Assembly: GCA_026393175.1 (NCBI GenBank)
Contig: JAPLAT010000097.1
Location: 1 to 43,247, forward strand
Direction: 5' to 3'
Length of the DNA: 43,247 nt
Origin: Pseudonocardiales bacterium
Lineage (GTDB): Bacteria > Actinomycetota > Actinomycetes > Mycobacteriales > Pseudonocardiaceae
Part shown: piece by piece, positions 1-10,400 of the stretch
Layout of the letters: each line of letters opens with the position of its first letter
Position numbering within the stretch: the stretch's first letter is position 1
Translations under genes and position numbers: made by a program
The notes under the pieces: model-generated
What the model saw: the letters and a program-made list of their open reading frames with translations, nothing else
The model's database searches: none
What the model was told of the DNA's origin: nothing

Positions 1-70
1 CCCTGCGGGACCCCGCCCCGGCGTGCTGAGGCAAGCCGCGTTCCAGCGACACCGAGCACCGGAGGCCCTC

Positions 71-328
71 ATGACCAGCACCCCGATCACCCGCACCAAC
101 CTCGCGCAGACCGCCCTCGCCCGGACCGAGGTCACCGAGTCCGACACCCGCGCGACCCGCCTGGCCGTCCTCGAAGCCCAGGTGTGCGAGGTCCGCGACG
201 ACCTCGCCGACGCCTCGGCGTCCGCCGACCCCGCCCAGGCGCTGAGCGCGATGGAGCAGCTCGCCACACTGCTCCAGCACACCCTCCAGGAACTCGCCCA
301 CCTCGCCTGGGAGACCAGCCCCCGATAG
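71..328 (+). CDS. small hypothetical protein (alpha-helical, about 85 aa)
   Basis: ORF 23..328; the internal ATG at 71 (MTSTPITRTNLAQ...) is the more likely start; no recognisable domain. Confidence 0.45.
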   Translation: MTSTPITRTNLAQTALARTEVTESDTRATRLAVLEAQVCEVRDDLADASASADPAQALSAMEQLATLLQHTLQELAHLAWETSPR

Positions 329-381
329 ACGGAAGCCGGCCGGGCGGCGCCCCCGCCCGGCTGGCCGGCGCGCCCGGCGCG

Positions 382-1320
382 CTACTGCTGCCCCGCGGCC
401 TCGTCGGCCGCGCGCCACAACCGCTCGGCGACCGCGCCGAGCCGCACCCCGCCCAGCATCCCTGACCGGTCCCACGACAAGTAGCTCGTGACCGCGACCA
501 CCGACCACCAGCCCCGGTCGGGCACGACCCACGGCCCACCCGACGCGCCGCGGGTCAACCCGCACCGCGCCTCCAACAGCCCGGCCCAGCCCTGGTCGGT
601 GGACACCTGGTCACAGCTGCGCAGCCGGGTCCCGTCGAACGGCGCCGCGCTCGGGTAGCCCAGCACGTCCACCGTCGGCCCCGCCATGCCCTCACCGGTC
701 GGCTGCCGCTCGCCGCCGGCGCTGTCGTCGAACCGCATCCCGAGCGCGCCCAGCACCTCCTGCGCGGTACCCGCGGACATGTCGCGCAGCTCCAGGAACG
801 CCACGTCGACCTCCGGCGACGCGTTCGACTGCCAAGCCCGGTCGACCCACATCCGCTCCACCCCCCACACCTCGTGGGGGGCGTCGTCGCCGGAACGGGC
901 CGGGATGAACACGACCTCGTCGGCCCAACCCGGATCACGGCCGTAAGCCACATCGGGCATCCGCTCCGTCGCCGCAGGGACGTACACGCAGTGCGCCGCC
1001 GTCACCGCCAACCGCCCACTCGACGACGCCACGACAGCCGCAGAGCACGACGCGTCGTCGACCAGCAACTGGCCGACTGTCGGAAGCGCATCCATGTCCA
1101 CCGAGGGGGCGGCCTCCAGCATGACGGCATACCCGCCCGCCGCCCCCGATGCGGCAACACCTCCACCCCATGATGAATTGACCGCCCAGAGTGCTTCCAC
1201 CGGTGCTGACGCCGGCGTCGTGGTCCCTGACGGCGTCGCCGCCAGGGACGCTGCGATGGCCGTTGCTAGCAGCAGTATCACCGCAGCGACACAGCGCCCC
1301 GCTCGTTGGACCCGTCGCAC
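382..1320 (-). CDS. secreted trypsin-like serine protease
   Basis: N-terminal hydrophobic segment (CVAAVILLLATAIAASLAA), TAAHC histidine motif, DVAFLEL aspartate region, GASGGPW serine motif; start set at the GTG (VRRVQRAGRC) rather than the ATG at 1614. Confidence 0.7.
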   Translation of the reverse strand: MRRVQRAGRCVAAVILLLATAIAASLAATPSGTTTPASAPVEALWAVNSSWGGGVAASGAAGGYAVMLEAAPSVDMDALPTVGQLLVDDASCSAAVVASSSGRLAVTAAHCVYVPAATERMPDVAYGRDPGWADEVVFIPARSGDDAPHEVWGVERMWVDRAWQSNASPEVDVAFLELRDMSAGTAQEVLGALGMRFDDSAGGERQPTGEGMAGPTVDVLGYPSAAPFDGTRLRSCDQVSTDQGWAGLLEARCGLTRGASGGPWVVPDRGWWSVVAVTSYLSWDRSGMLGGVRLGAVAERLWRAADEAAGQQ

Positions 1321-1854
1321 TGAAGACTCCTCTCCTGGCGTGCGCGCAGGATCGCTCCCGATCGTGTCCCCGGCGTAGTCGCGCGTGGCGGATCCGTGGC
1401 CGCGCGTGGTCACCTCCGCGCAAGACTCTGGCCTGCGTGACCACGCGGCGTTCCACACCGTGCGGTACACGGCAGGTGCGATCGGATCGTCATCGGCGGC
1501 GTCGTGCACACCTGTCGGACTGTTGCCCGTCAGTCCGCGGATCGGCCGCCGGAGGGAGCTTGGGTCCATGTCGACATCCCGCGCGGACCGTTCGACCGCC
1601 AGGGTCGTCGTCACACCGTTGCGGCGCGGTCGAACGTCCTGTTCGCATCTGGCCGGATTGCTCGCCGCCGTTCAGATCGGGCCTGTTCGACCTCGCGTCC
1701 CTGGTGCAGCTCGGGCTCTGCCCGGTTGCCGTCACCGCCGTCCGGCCCGCCGCCGGCGCGAGGTCGTTGCGGTGCGCTGCTCGCCCCAGCGGTGCGGAGC
1801 ACAGCCGTCGTTCGGGACACCGCCCGAGCCTGAATCCGGCGTCCCCACGCAGCG

Positions 1855-1990
1855 GGACGTCCACGGTGCCGGGCTTGCGCTGGTCGGACGTCGACCTGGA
1901 CGCCGGCGCCGTGGGTCCGCCGAGACCGGCTGCGCCCGACCTACGCCCGAAGGTGCGGTGGCACATGCAGCAGGAAGGCCGGCTACTGCC
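1855..1990 (+). pseudogene. possible tyrosine recombinase (integrase) remnant
   Basis: + frame of ORF 1191..2012 reads ...TVPGLRWSDVDLDAGAV..., which resembles the G(L)RWSDVDLDAG stretch of actinobacterial phage-type integrases; no intact flanking integrase domain. Confidence 0.4.
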
Positions 1991-2133
1991 CACATCGACA
2001 GCTCGTCCATGAAGACCGACGACATCAAGTCGTGCGCCGGGCGCCGCGGCGTTCGGCTGCTCTTCGTGTTCTTCCCTCTCGCGTGGCTGCCTAGCTCGGC
2101 GAAGGCCGATACCCTCCGGGCGACTCCGGGGAG

Positions 2134-2625
2134 ATGACGATGACCGATACGGCCACCACAGCGACAGTGACGTGTTCGTGTTGCGGGCAGCAGCGGCGGC
2201 CGGAGGATGTGGCCCGTTTGCACTGCAACCCGGAGGTCGCGGTCTGCGGGAGCTGTGCCCATGACCTGGCCGGTCAGCTCGTGAACCGTCCGGCGATCAC
2301 ACCGATCTTTCCCGTCCACGACATGACAGCGGCCAAGGAGTTCTGGTCGCGGGCCGGGCTGGAGGTGGAGGAGTACAGCCCGGAGTACGCCTTCGTGATG
2401 TTCAACGGAGCCGAGGTGGCGCACCTCGATCTCCGGCCGGATCTCGATCCGGAGCGGAACGCGGCGGCCTGCTACGTGCACGTCGATGATCCTGTGGTGT
2501 GGCACCAGCAGTGGCAGGCGCAGGGGCTACCGGTCTCGGCGGTGCGGACGGAGCCGTGGGGCATGGTCGAGTTCAGCGTGAAGGACCCGAGCGGCAATCT
2601 GCTGCGGATCGGCCGCAACGAGTAG
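2134..2625 (+). CDS. glyoxalase/VOC-superfamily protein with N-terminal four-cysteine zinc-ribbon-like segment
   Basis: N-term CSCCGQ...LHCNPEVAVCGSCAHDL followed by VOC-like ITPIFPVHDMTAAKEFWSRAGLEVEEYSPEYAFVMFNGAEVAHLDLRPD...VEFSVKDPSGNLLRIGR. Confidence 0.75.
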   Translation: MTMTDTATTATVTCSCCGQQRRPEDVARLHCNPEVAVCGSCAHDLAGQLVNRPAITPIFPVHDMTAAKEFWSRAGLEVEEYSPEYAFVMFNGAEVAHLDLRPDLDPERNAAACYVHVDDPVVWHQQWQAQGLPVSAVRTEPWGMVEFSVKDPSGNLLRIGRNE

Positions 2626-2659
2626 CCCGTCCGGACACGGTTCGGACCATGATGGCGGC

Positions 2660-2974
2660 GTGCGTGTTGAGCTGCTGGTTGTTGCCGGGTGTCCGCACGA
2701 GCGGGAGGCCGAGGCTTTGCTGCGCCAGGCTCTCGACGACGTGGGCGGCCGTCTGGTCGATGTTGAGGTGCGGGTCGTCACCGCGGATGACGTCGCCGAC
2801 CTGCCGCAGTTCGGCGGTTCCCCGACGGTGCTGATCGACGGGGTGGACCCCCTCACGGAGGGGCAGGCTGATCAGGTCGGCCTGTCCTGCCGGGTCTACC
2901 GGACGCCGGCGGGTCTTGCGGGCGTGCCGTCGTTGGAGCAGCTGCGGCAGGCGCTGCGCCGCCGGCTACCTTGA
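2660..2974 (+). CDS. small thioredoxin-fold-like protein (alkylmercury-lyase-neighbour type)
   Basis: MRVELLVVAGCPHEREAEALLRQAL...FGGSPTVLIDGVDP; GTG start. Confidence 0.6.
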   Translation: MRVELLVVAGCPHEREAEALLRQALDDVGGRLVDVEVRVVTADDVADLPQFGGSPTVLIDGVDPLTEGQADQVGLSCRVYRTPAGLAGVPSLEQLRQALRRRLP

Positions 2975-3176
2975 TGAAGCGACGCTCCGTCCACGCCTGG
3001 GACCTCATCCTCTCGCCGGGCGACACGACGACCGTCGGCTTCGACGTAACCGTGGAGCTCCGAGCCACGGACCAGGACGACACTGCTCGGGCGCTGCATC
3101 CGACGGCCTCGTGCATCGGAAGCGACCCCTCCTCGCGGTTTGGGCAGCTCCCGTGGTCCCGGTGCAGCGAGATATG

Positions 3177-3237
3177 CCGCAAGTGAAGCTTGCGGCCGAC
3201 CACGGGGGCGTGGTCGAGGCGGAACGAGGGCGTTCCG
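3177..3237. promoter_or_regulatory. candidate oriT: three adjacent perfect inverted repeats
   Basis: CCGCAAG-TGAAG-CTTGCGG (3177-3195); CGACCACG-GGGG-CGTGGTCG (3197-3216); CGGAACG-AGGG-CGTTCCG (3220-3237); immediately upstream of MobC-like + relaxase genes. Confidence 0.5.
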
Positions 3238-3329
3238 GGCGCGCCGCACGGGCTGAGGCATGGAGTTCGCAGCCGCGTGCAGCGGCGTCGGCCACGGGAT
3301 GACCGTGTCCGGCTGGTGCGGTAGCGGTC

Positions 3330-3689
3330 ATGGAGGCCGACCGGCAGCGGGGTGCGCGGCGTCGGCTGCGCGCGGGCGCTCCGCGTCGCCGGCACGTCAT
3401 GCTCCGCCTCTCGGAGGAGGAGTTCGCGCTGGTGCGCGACCGGGCCGAGTCGGCGGGCATGGCCGTGGGCGCATGGGTCGCGGAGCTCGCGCTCGGCGCG
3501 TGCCGCGGCGGCGTTCGGGCCGGCGGCGTTCCCGACCTGGTGCGGTTGCATGCCGACGTGGTCGCCGCGGGGCGGCTGGAGCCCGACGGCGAGCAGTCGG
3601 CCCGCGTGGCCGAGCTGCTCGACCGTCTCGACGACGCCATCGACGCGGCGATCACGGCCTCGGGGACGGCGGCGGGGGGTGCACCGTGA
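3330..3689 (+). CDS. MobC-like / ribbon-helix-helix mobilization accessory protein
   Basis: HVMLRLSEEEFALVRDRAESAGMAVGAWVAELAL resembles RHH/MobC; directly precedes the relaxase with 4-nt GTGA overlap. Confidence 0.65.
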   Translation: MEADRQRGARRRLRAGAPRRRHVMLRLSEEEFALVRDRAESAGMAVGAWVAELALGACRGGVRAGGVPDLVRLHADVVAAGRLEPDGEQSARVAELLDRLDDAIDAAITASGTAAGGAP

Positions 3690-5122
3690 TCACCAAGGTG
3701 GTGCACGGCTGGCGGGTCGCCGGCCTGATCGCGTACCTGATGGGGCCCGGACGCGCGCAGGAGCACATCGACCCGCGCGTGATCGCGTCGTGGGACGGTC
3801 GGGACAGGGCGTGGCAACCCGCCGCCGACGCGGACGGCGGCGGGCCGGGCGTCGGGCGGTTGATCCGGGCGCTGCGGGCACCCGCGGTCGCGGCCGGGCT
3901 CCCCGAACGCGGCGGGGAGGGCGAACGGGGCTACGTGTGGCACTGCTCGGTGCGGGTCGCCCCGGGGGATCGGGTGCTGTCGGACATCGAGTGGGCCGGG
4001 GTGGCGCGGGAGCTGCTCGACGGCGCCGGGGTGGCCGGGCGGGACGATGCCGGTGGGCCGCGGTGGGTCGCGATCCGGCACGCGGACGACCACATCCACA
4101 TCGCCGCGGTGCTGGTGCGGCAGGACACCGCGAGGCGGTTCTGGCCGTCCCACGACTACCGCCGGCTGCGCACGGCGGCCAACCGGATCGAGCGCCGGCT
4201 GGGCCTGACCCTGACGGCGTCGGCGGACGGCACGGCGGCACCGGCACCGGGCCGGGGGGAGAGCGAGAAGGCGCTGCGGGCGGGTCGCGAACCCGCTCGG
4301 GTCGAGCTGGCACGGGCGGCGCGGACCGCTGCTGTCGGTGCGAGCGACGTGGAGAGCTTCGTCGACGGGCTCCGGAAGGCCGGCTACCTGGTACGGATGC
4401 GCCGTGCCCCCTCGGGGGACCTGATCGGCTACGCCGTCGCCCGGCCCGGCGACCGGGACCGAGCCGGTGGGCCGGTGTTCTACAGCGGCAGCAAGCTGGC
4501 CCCCGACCTGTCGCTGCCGAAGCTCCTGCAGGTCTGGGCCGGACTCGAACCCGACCGGGATCTCGGGGCGGCGCGGGATGCCTGGACGGCGGCGCGGCAG
4601 CGAACCGGGCGGGCCCGGGCCGCGGTCGGCGCCGCGCGCCACGACCGGGGCCGGGTGCCGGTGGACGACGTCGCGCACGCGACGGGTCAGCTGCTGACCG
4701 CCGTGGGGGAGTGGGTGCCCGGGCTGCGGGTCGCGGCCGACCGGTTCGACCGGGCCGCCCGGACACCTCACGGTGTCCCCGCGCCCCCGACCCGGCACGG
4801 GTCCCGGCTGCGTGGCGTGGCCCGCCGGCTGGTCCGCCAGCGGCGGATGATGGCCCGGATGGGCCTGGCCGTCGGCGACGACCCGGGGCCTGCCGTGGTC
4901 GCGCTGGTCACCGCGCTCACGGCGTTGGTGCGGGAGATCGGGGCCTGGCAGAGCGAGCGGGGCCACACGCACCAGAGCTCCGCCGCGACCTCGGCCGCCG
5001 GTCACCTCGACGTCTGGCTGGCGGCCCGGGCTCGCCGGCACCCGAGCGCGCCGGAGGCGGCACCCGAGCGGGGCGAGGGCCGGCGGGGGCCGGGACGGGA
5101 CCACGTCGCGGCCCACCGGTGA
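3686..5122 (+). CDS. relaxase / mobilization nuclease
   Basis: GTG start overlapping upstream TGA; VITKVVHGWRVAGLIAYLMGPG..., HCSVRVAPGD..W, AIRHADDHIHIAAVLVRQD (HxDxxHxH-like metal motif), SHDYRRLRTAANRIERRLGL. Confidence 0.8.
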   Translation: MITKVVHGWRVAGLIAYLMGPGRAQEHIDPRVIASWDGRDRAWQPAADADGGGPGVGRLIRALRAPAVAAGLPERGGEGERGYVWHCSVRVAPGDRVLSDIEWAGVARELLDGAGVAGRDDAGGPRWVAIRHADDHIHIAAVLVRQDTARRFWPSHDYRRLRTAANRIERRLGLTLTASADGTAAPAPGRGESEKALRAGREPARVELARAARTAAVGASDVESFVDGLRKAGYLVRMRRAPSGDLIGYAVARPGDRDRAGGPVFYSGSKLAPDLSLPKLLQVWAGLEPDRDLGAARDAWTAARQRTGRARAAVGAARHDRGRVPVDDVAHATGQLLTAVGEWVPGLRVAADRFDRAARTPHGVPAPPTRHGSRLRGVARRLVRQRRMMARMGLAVGDDPGPAVVALVTALTALVREIGAWQSERGHTHQSSAATSAAGHLDVWLAARARRHPSAPEAAPERGEGRRGPGRDHVAAHR

Positions 5123-5247
5123 CCATGCGGCGTGCCACGCGGTGATCACGCTCGGCGGACAACGTCCCCGACGGGCTCCGCCGAGGAGCGCCGGCAGTCC
5201 CGGCGGGGCCACGTCCGCAGGGTGGTGGGATCAGGGGAGGCGAGCCG

Positions 5248-5889
5248 GTGAGGCAGGGGAACCAGGCGATCCAGGTGATCTGCACACTGGTCGGGCCGCA
5301 GGACGTCCACGTCGCGGCGCACCGGCCCGGGACCGACGGTGCCGCCGTCGGCGTCCGGGTGGGCGGCGCCCTCCTCCACATCACCGACGGCGCGACCGTG
5401 GCCGCGTTCCTGATGGCGTGGCGAGCCGCCACCCGGCACGGTCGGGACCTCCCGGTGCGGGCCGACCCGTCCCGGGTGCCGCCGATCAGCGGCACCGCGA
5501 TCCCCGCCGTGTTCATGGAGGCCGCGGACCGGCCACCCGCGCAGGCCCGGCTCGAGCGGGGACGCGCGGGGCAGTGGTCGCGGCTGTGGGTGACGCTGGG
5601 CCGGATGACGTTCGACGTGCAGGACCAGGAGGCCCTCGTGACGACGACCGCCGCGTTCCAGCGCGCCGCCCGGATCGCACCCGGCGTGTTCCTGCCAACC
5701 CCGGACCAGCGGGCCCTGGAGCGCACCGCCGCGGCGGCCGCCCGGTTGCTCGCCACCCCGCCGAGCCGCCGCCCGCTACGTCCGGGTGCGTCGAGCCGCA
5801 CCGCCCCGGCTCCTGCGCAGCAGGGCGCCACGCCATCCCCGGCCCGCCCGGCGCCCGCTCGGGCCGCGGCGAAGGGACGAACGCGGTGA
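5248..5889 (+). CDS. hypothetical element-borne protein
   Basis: 213 aa ORF in the relaxase direction; 4-nt overlap with the next gene. Confidence 0.5.
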   Translation: MRQGNQAIQVICTLVGPQDVHVAAHRPGTDGAAVGVRVGGALLHITDGATVAAFLMAWRAATRHGRDLPVRADPSRVPPISGTAIPAVFMEAADRPPAQARLERGRAGQWSRLWVTLGRMTFDVQDQEALVTTTAAFQRAARIAPGVFLPTPDQRALERTAAAAARLLATPPSRRPLRPGASSRTAPAPAQQGATPSPARPAPARAAAKGRTR

Positions 5890-6752
5890 GTGACTACCCG
5901 CTGCTGGCGTTGGGCAGCTACGAGACCTACCAGTTGGCGCACATCGCCACGTTCGTCGCCGAGCGGATCGCCCGTCACCGGGCCGCGCCCGCGGGGCGGC
6001 CGGGCCGTGGGGAGCGGGTGGACGCGGTACGGGACCTGGCCGGCGCGGCGACCGCCCTGGGCAACGCGACCGGGACGACCATCGCCGGTCGTGACCTGCC
6101 CCGGCCGTTGGACCGCGACACCTTCCAGGCGGCGCGCGAGCTGCTGACCACGGGTCCGCGGCGGGCGGACGTGGTCGCCCTCGCCGGGACCGGGCGCCCC
6201 GGGTTCGCGGTGCTCGGGCACGTGCCCGGGATCGGCGCGGTCGGCGCGCACGCGCCCACCGCCCAGATCGCCGAGGCGCTGCGCACGCACCTGCTCACCC
6301 GCCCGGTCGGCGAGATCGCCGTGTGGGCGGTGACCCCCCATGCCCATCCGGTGCCGACCCTGCCCCGCCGGGTCGACCTCGCCGCTTTCGTCGAACACCT
6401 CGACCCGGCCGGCAGCGACGACCGGGCCGTGGCACGCAACCTGCGCGGCCAGGACCGGCGCACCGACGCCGCGATCCGCGGCCGCTTCGCCGGTGTCGAC
6501 CTCAACGCCGCCCCCCTGGTGACTCCGCCGTCCGACCGAGGCCCGCGCCCCGGTGGGGATCCCGTGCCCGCCCGGTCGGGTCGGCGTTCGTCGACGGTGC
6601 GCCGATCGGTGCGACGGTCCCCCGGGCAGACGTCGTCGGCACGAGATCGGCGCGGTCGCGCGACGGAGTGGTCCGAAGCGCGGTTGCGCCTGCGTCAGCC
6701 CGGTGCCCCGGCAGCGGCGCCCAAGGCCCCAACGACCAAGGCCGGGCCGTAG
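5886..6752 (+). CDS. hypothetical element-borne protein
   Basis: GTG start (VSDYPLLALGSYETYQLAHIATFVAERIARHR...) overlapping upstream stop; within ORF 5142..6752. Confidence 0.55.
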   Translation: MSDYPLLALGSYETYQLAHIATFVAERIARHRAAPAGRPGRGERVDAVRDLAGAATALGNATGTTIAGRDLPRPLDRDTFQAARELLTTGPRRADVVALAGTGRPGFAVLGHVPGIGAVGAHAPTAQIAEALRTHLLTRPVGEIAVWAVTPHAHPVPTLPRRVDLAAFVEHLDPAGSDDRAVARNLRGQDRRTDAAIRGRFAGVDLNAAPLVTPPSDRGPRPGGDPVPARSGRRSSTVRRSVRRSPGQTSSARDRRGRATEWSEARLRLRQPGAPAAAPKAPTTKAGP

Positions 6753-7408
6753 GGGACCAGAGCTACGGTGCCCCGGTCCCCGCCCCGCCCCGTGCCGATC
6801 GCGGAGTCACCGGCGTCGACGCCGGTGCGGACAGCGAGTGCGGTCAGCGCGACGCCGACCGCTGCGAGGACGGCGAACACCGCCGGGGATCCACCGTGCC
6901 CGACCACGATCGCGAGGGTCGGGGCGAGCTTGACGTCGCCCCAGCCCAGCACGGCGTCGGACACGAGCTTGACGGCCATCGCGGCGAGGAGCCCGAGAGC
7001 GGCCGAGATCAGCGCCTCCACCAGCGCCGCAGGCACGTCCACGGCCGATCCCGGCCGCCCGTGTGCGGCCAGGCCGACCGCGGTGACGGTGACGGGCGGG
7101 AGCGCCACGGTGAGTGCGTCCGGCAGCCGGCCCTCCCGGGCGTCGACGCACGCCGCCGCCACCCCGGCGACGGCCAGCGGCAGCGCGACCATCGCCTGTG
7201 CGGACGGCCGTGCTGCCACCGTCACGAGGCAGGCGAACGCCGCGGCGGCCACGGCCAGCCGGTCCGCCGCGCGGTCCGTGGGCGCGCGGGAGGTCGACGT
7301 CCAGAGGACCACCGCGGCCGGGACACCGAACAGCAGCACCGGCCAGGCGGTGCCGGCGGCGGCCAGGGCGGCGCCCGCACCGGAGAGGCCCACGTCCGGG
7401 GCGATCAC
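6695..7408 (-). CDS. prepilin peptidase (A24 family)
   Basis: Hydrophobic; D-x-R-EGRLPD and GWGDVKL motifs typical of A24 prepilin peptidases; GTGA overlap with the upstream gene. Confidence 0.75.
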   Translation of the reverse strand: MIAPDVGLSGAGAALAAAGTAWPVLLFGVPAAVVLWTSTSRAPTDRAADRLAVAAAAFACLVTVAARPSAQAMVALPLAVAGVAAACVDAREGRLPDALTVALPPVTVTAVGLAAHGRPGSAVDVPAALVEALISAALGLLAAMAVKLVSDAVLGWGDVKLAPTLAIVVGHGGSPAVFAVLAAVGVALTALAVRTGVDAGDSAIGTGRGGDRGTVALVPYGPALVVGALGAAAGAPG

Positions 7409-10400
7409 GGTGCGGTTCGGCGAGGGCCGTGGGGCAGCAGCTCGTGCAGGACGGCGAAGCTGTCGGGGGCGAGTTCCTCGGGGACGTCGAAGCCGCGGGC
7501 GTCGAGCAGCACGGCGGCGTAGAGCTCGAGTTCGGAGCGGTTGTCCTCGGCGTGCGCGATGCGCATGAGGTCGGTGAGGGGGCGGTCGAACGCGACGTCG
7601 AGGTCGACCGCCCGGGCACGTTCGGCGGCGCGCCGGGCGGTGGCGGTGTAGCCGCCGGCCAGCGCGAGGTCGACCAGTTCGTGGGCGGTGTCCACCAAGA
7701 ACCCGGGGATCTGGAGGTCGTGGCGCTGGTCGTGGTTGTTGAGCCACGCGTACCCGCCGGGGCGCAGCGCGGTCAGGACCGGGCCGCGGATCAGCGACAG
7801 CGCGGCCTCGTAGTCGGCGGCCGCGCCCGGGTGGGCGGCGGCGCGACGGGCCTGGGCGCGTTTGCGCAGCCGGCGGAACAGGTCCCAGTCCAGCAGGTGC
7901 CCGCGCAGCCGGTAGGTGCTGTCGTGGGCCATGTCGCTCACGAACGACGCAGAGGCGTCGCCGCCCAGGCCGCGGCCGGCCCAGCGGCGGGCGCCGTAGA
8001 AGGCGTGCCGGATCGTGGCCGGGCTGATCCTGTGGCCGTCGGGCCACAGGTCGGCGGCCGCCTGCTGGGCGGTCACCCCGGTCGGGTGCAGGCTCAGGTA
8101 GACCAGGACCTCGGTGAACCAGCTCGTCCGCGTCGCCGGCGGCGGCCCGGGCGCCCTGACCGCCGGCTCGCCCAGGATCGCGATCATCGGCACCGCGGGG
8201 GCCTCGCCCGACCGCCACGCGGCCAGGTCGGCATCCAGCCCGGGATCCTGGTGGTCCACGATCGCGAGCCGGCGCAACGCCTGCGGGTCGACCGCCACGC
8301 CGCCCGCGCCGTGGCCGTCGGTGCCGCGATCGTCCTCGTCGTGATCGGCGGCGGCCGCATCACCGGCCGGTTCGGGCGACCGGGGGATTGGCACCCCTGC
8401 CGGGCGTCCGCCGGCCGGCTCGGGGGCGTCACCGGCGCCGGACCCGGGCCCGGCGCCGGTCTCGGACTCCAGGTCCAGATCGTCGAGCCTGCCGCACTCG
8501 TCCCGTCCGATGCGTCCCTCGGCATCCCCCACGCCGTCCCCGTCCCGTGTGGTGTCCGGCGCAGTGCGGTCGTCCGGCCCGGCGTCGTCTGGCTCGGAGC
8601 CGCGTCCGCGTCCGGTGTCGTCGGTAATTGCAGGGGACGACCGGTCCTCCCCGTCGGACATCGCGATGTCGGTCTCGTCGCCGTCGTCGTCGCGTTCGAG
8701 GCGGGTGCTGCCGCCGGGGGAGGTGGCGTACGGGACGTGAGGCGGTGCGGCGTCGCTGAGTCCGCCGTCCTCGTCCATGCCGGCCGCCCACGGCTGGGGG
8801 TGGTCGAGGGGCCGGGCGGGTTCGGGTGGGGCGTTGGTGGTGCCGAGCAGCGTGGCCAGCCGGGTGCCGGCACGTGTCGCGAGAGTGGCCGCGGTCCAGG
8901 GGCCGTCGCCGACGTCGTCGAGGTGCAGGACGCCGGTCGGGTCGACGGTCAGGGCGGGATCGCCGCTGTCGAGGACGACGACGGCGACCGCGGAGTCGGT
9001 GAGGTCGACCGCATCGAGCAGGGCGTGTTCGTCGGCGTCGAGGGAGTGGGCGACGAGCAGGACGGTGGGCAGCCAGGCGTCGGGAGCGAGGTTGCGGCGC
9101 CGGCCGTCGACGACAGAGTAGAGGTGGTGGCGGACCAGGGCGGCGCGGGTGGCGCGTGCGCGGTGGTCGATCTCGGTCAGGGCGGAGGCGAGGTCGGTGA
9201 CGACGACCTGGTCCGGGTTGAGCGCGGCGAGGTCGTCGTCGAGACCGACCAGCAGGATCTCGGTGTCCTCAGCGGTGGCGCTCGTCGCGAGTTCCGCGGC
9301 GAGGTGCCGCAGCAGGGCGGTGCACCGGTCCGGGTCGCCGCCCAGGCGGAGCAGGCGGCGCTCCTCCAGGTCGATCATCAGGGTGCGGGCTCCGTCGGTG
9401 CCGATCGACACGAGGATCGGGTAGGGGGCGCACAGGCCCGCGGCTGCGGCGTCGGTGAGGGGGAGCGGGGTCTCGGCGTCCAGGACCCACCGGTGCGCCT
9501 CGCCCGTGGGGGCGAACGGGGCGGGGAGGCCTTCCTCGCCGGTCGTGGTGACCAGGGCGTCGGTGTCGGTCAACCGGATCGTGCGCAGCCCGGTGGGCAG
9601 TGCGTCCGCGGGCTGGTCGGGAGCGGTGAGGCAGCGCAGGGCCAGGTCGAGGTGACGGGCCGCGGTCCGGGTGGCCTCGTCGGCCGGCTCGGGGTGGTGC
9701 AGCGACCACTCCAGCTGCCCGTGGTCGTCGTCCGGCACGGCGATGCGGTACCGGGGCGGGCGGTGTCGCAGCTGACGGCGCCGGTGCAGTGCCAGCGAGA
9801 CCGCCGCCCCGCCCGCCACCAGGGCCGACACGCCTCCTGCGGCCAACGCCCACATCGGCGCCTCATCCACCGTGTCGCTCCCGCCGTCGGTCCGGCCGGC
9901 GTCTGCGGTCGCTCCGCCGGTGGCGCCGTCGTCCGGGGTACCTGTTTCCCCGGAGCCGTCGGTTGCGTTCTCGCCGTCGGTCGGACCTGGGAGGAGCTCG
10001 GGCGCCGGCGGGGCGGGTGCGGGCCGGGTGGTCGGGTCGGTGGCCCGCCCCTCCTCCGGCTCGGCCCGGCCGGGGGACGTCCGTCCGGGTGGGGGCTGGG
10101 GGGCGGCGGGTACCGGCGGATCAGCGGTGGGGACGGGCAGGCTGAGGGTCCAGCCGGGCCGGATCAGGTCGGGATCGGTCAGGGCCGCCCCTCCGGGCTG
10201 GGGGGTGGCGGAGTTGAGGTCGAAGAGCCGGTCGGCCAGGGCGGGGTCGCCGAGGTGTTCGGCGGCGAGACCGGTGAGGGTGTCGCCCGGCGCCACCCGA
10301 ATCGCAACGCGCGCGTCGTGGGGCAGCTCCAGGCGCCAGCCGACGGTCAATAGGGAGGCCTCGGTCAGCCGGCCGCCGTCGGGCTGTTCCCGGCCTGCGT

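Noticed and set aside
3005-5212. 735-aa minus-strand ORF opposite the relaxase
   Set aside because: Arg/Pro-rich low-complexity translation; antisense artefact of high GC over a convincing relaxase gene.
7114-10353. 1079-aa plus-strand ORF opposite the LysM-BTAD gene
   Set aside because: Compositionally biased (G/R/V/E/Q-rich) mirror frame without domain-like motifs.
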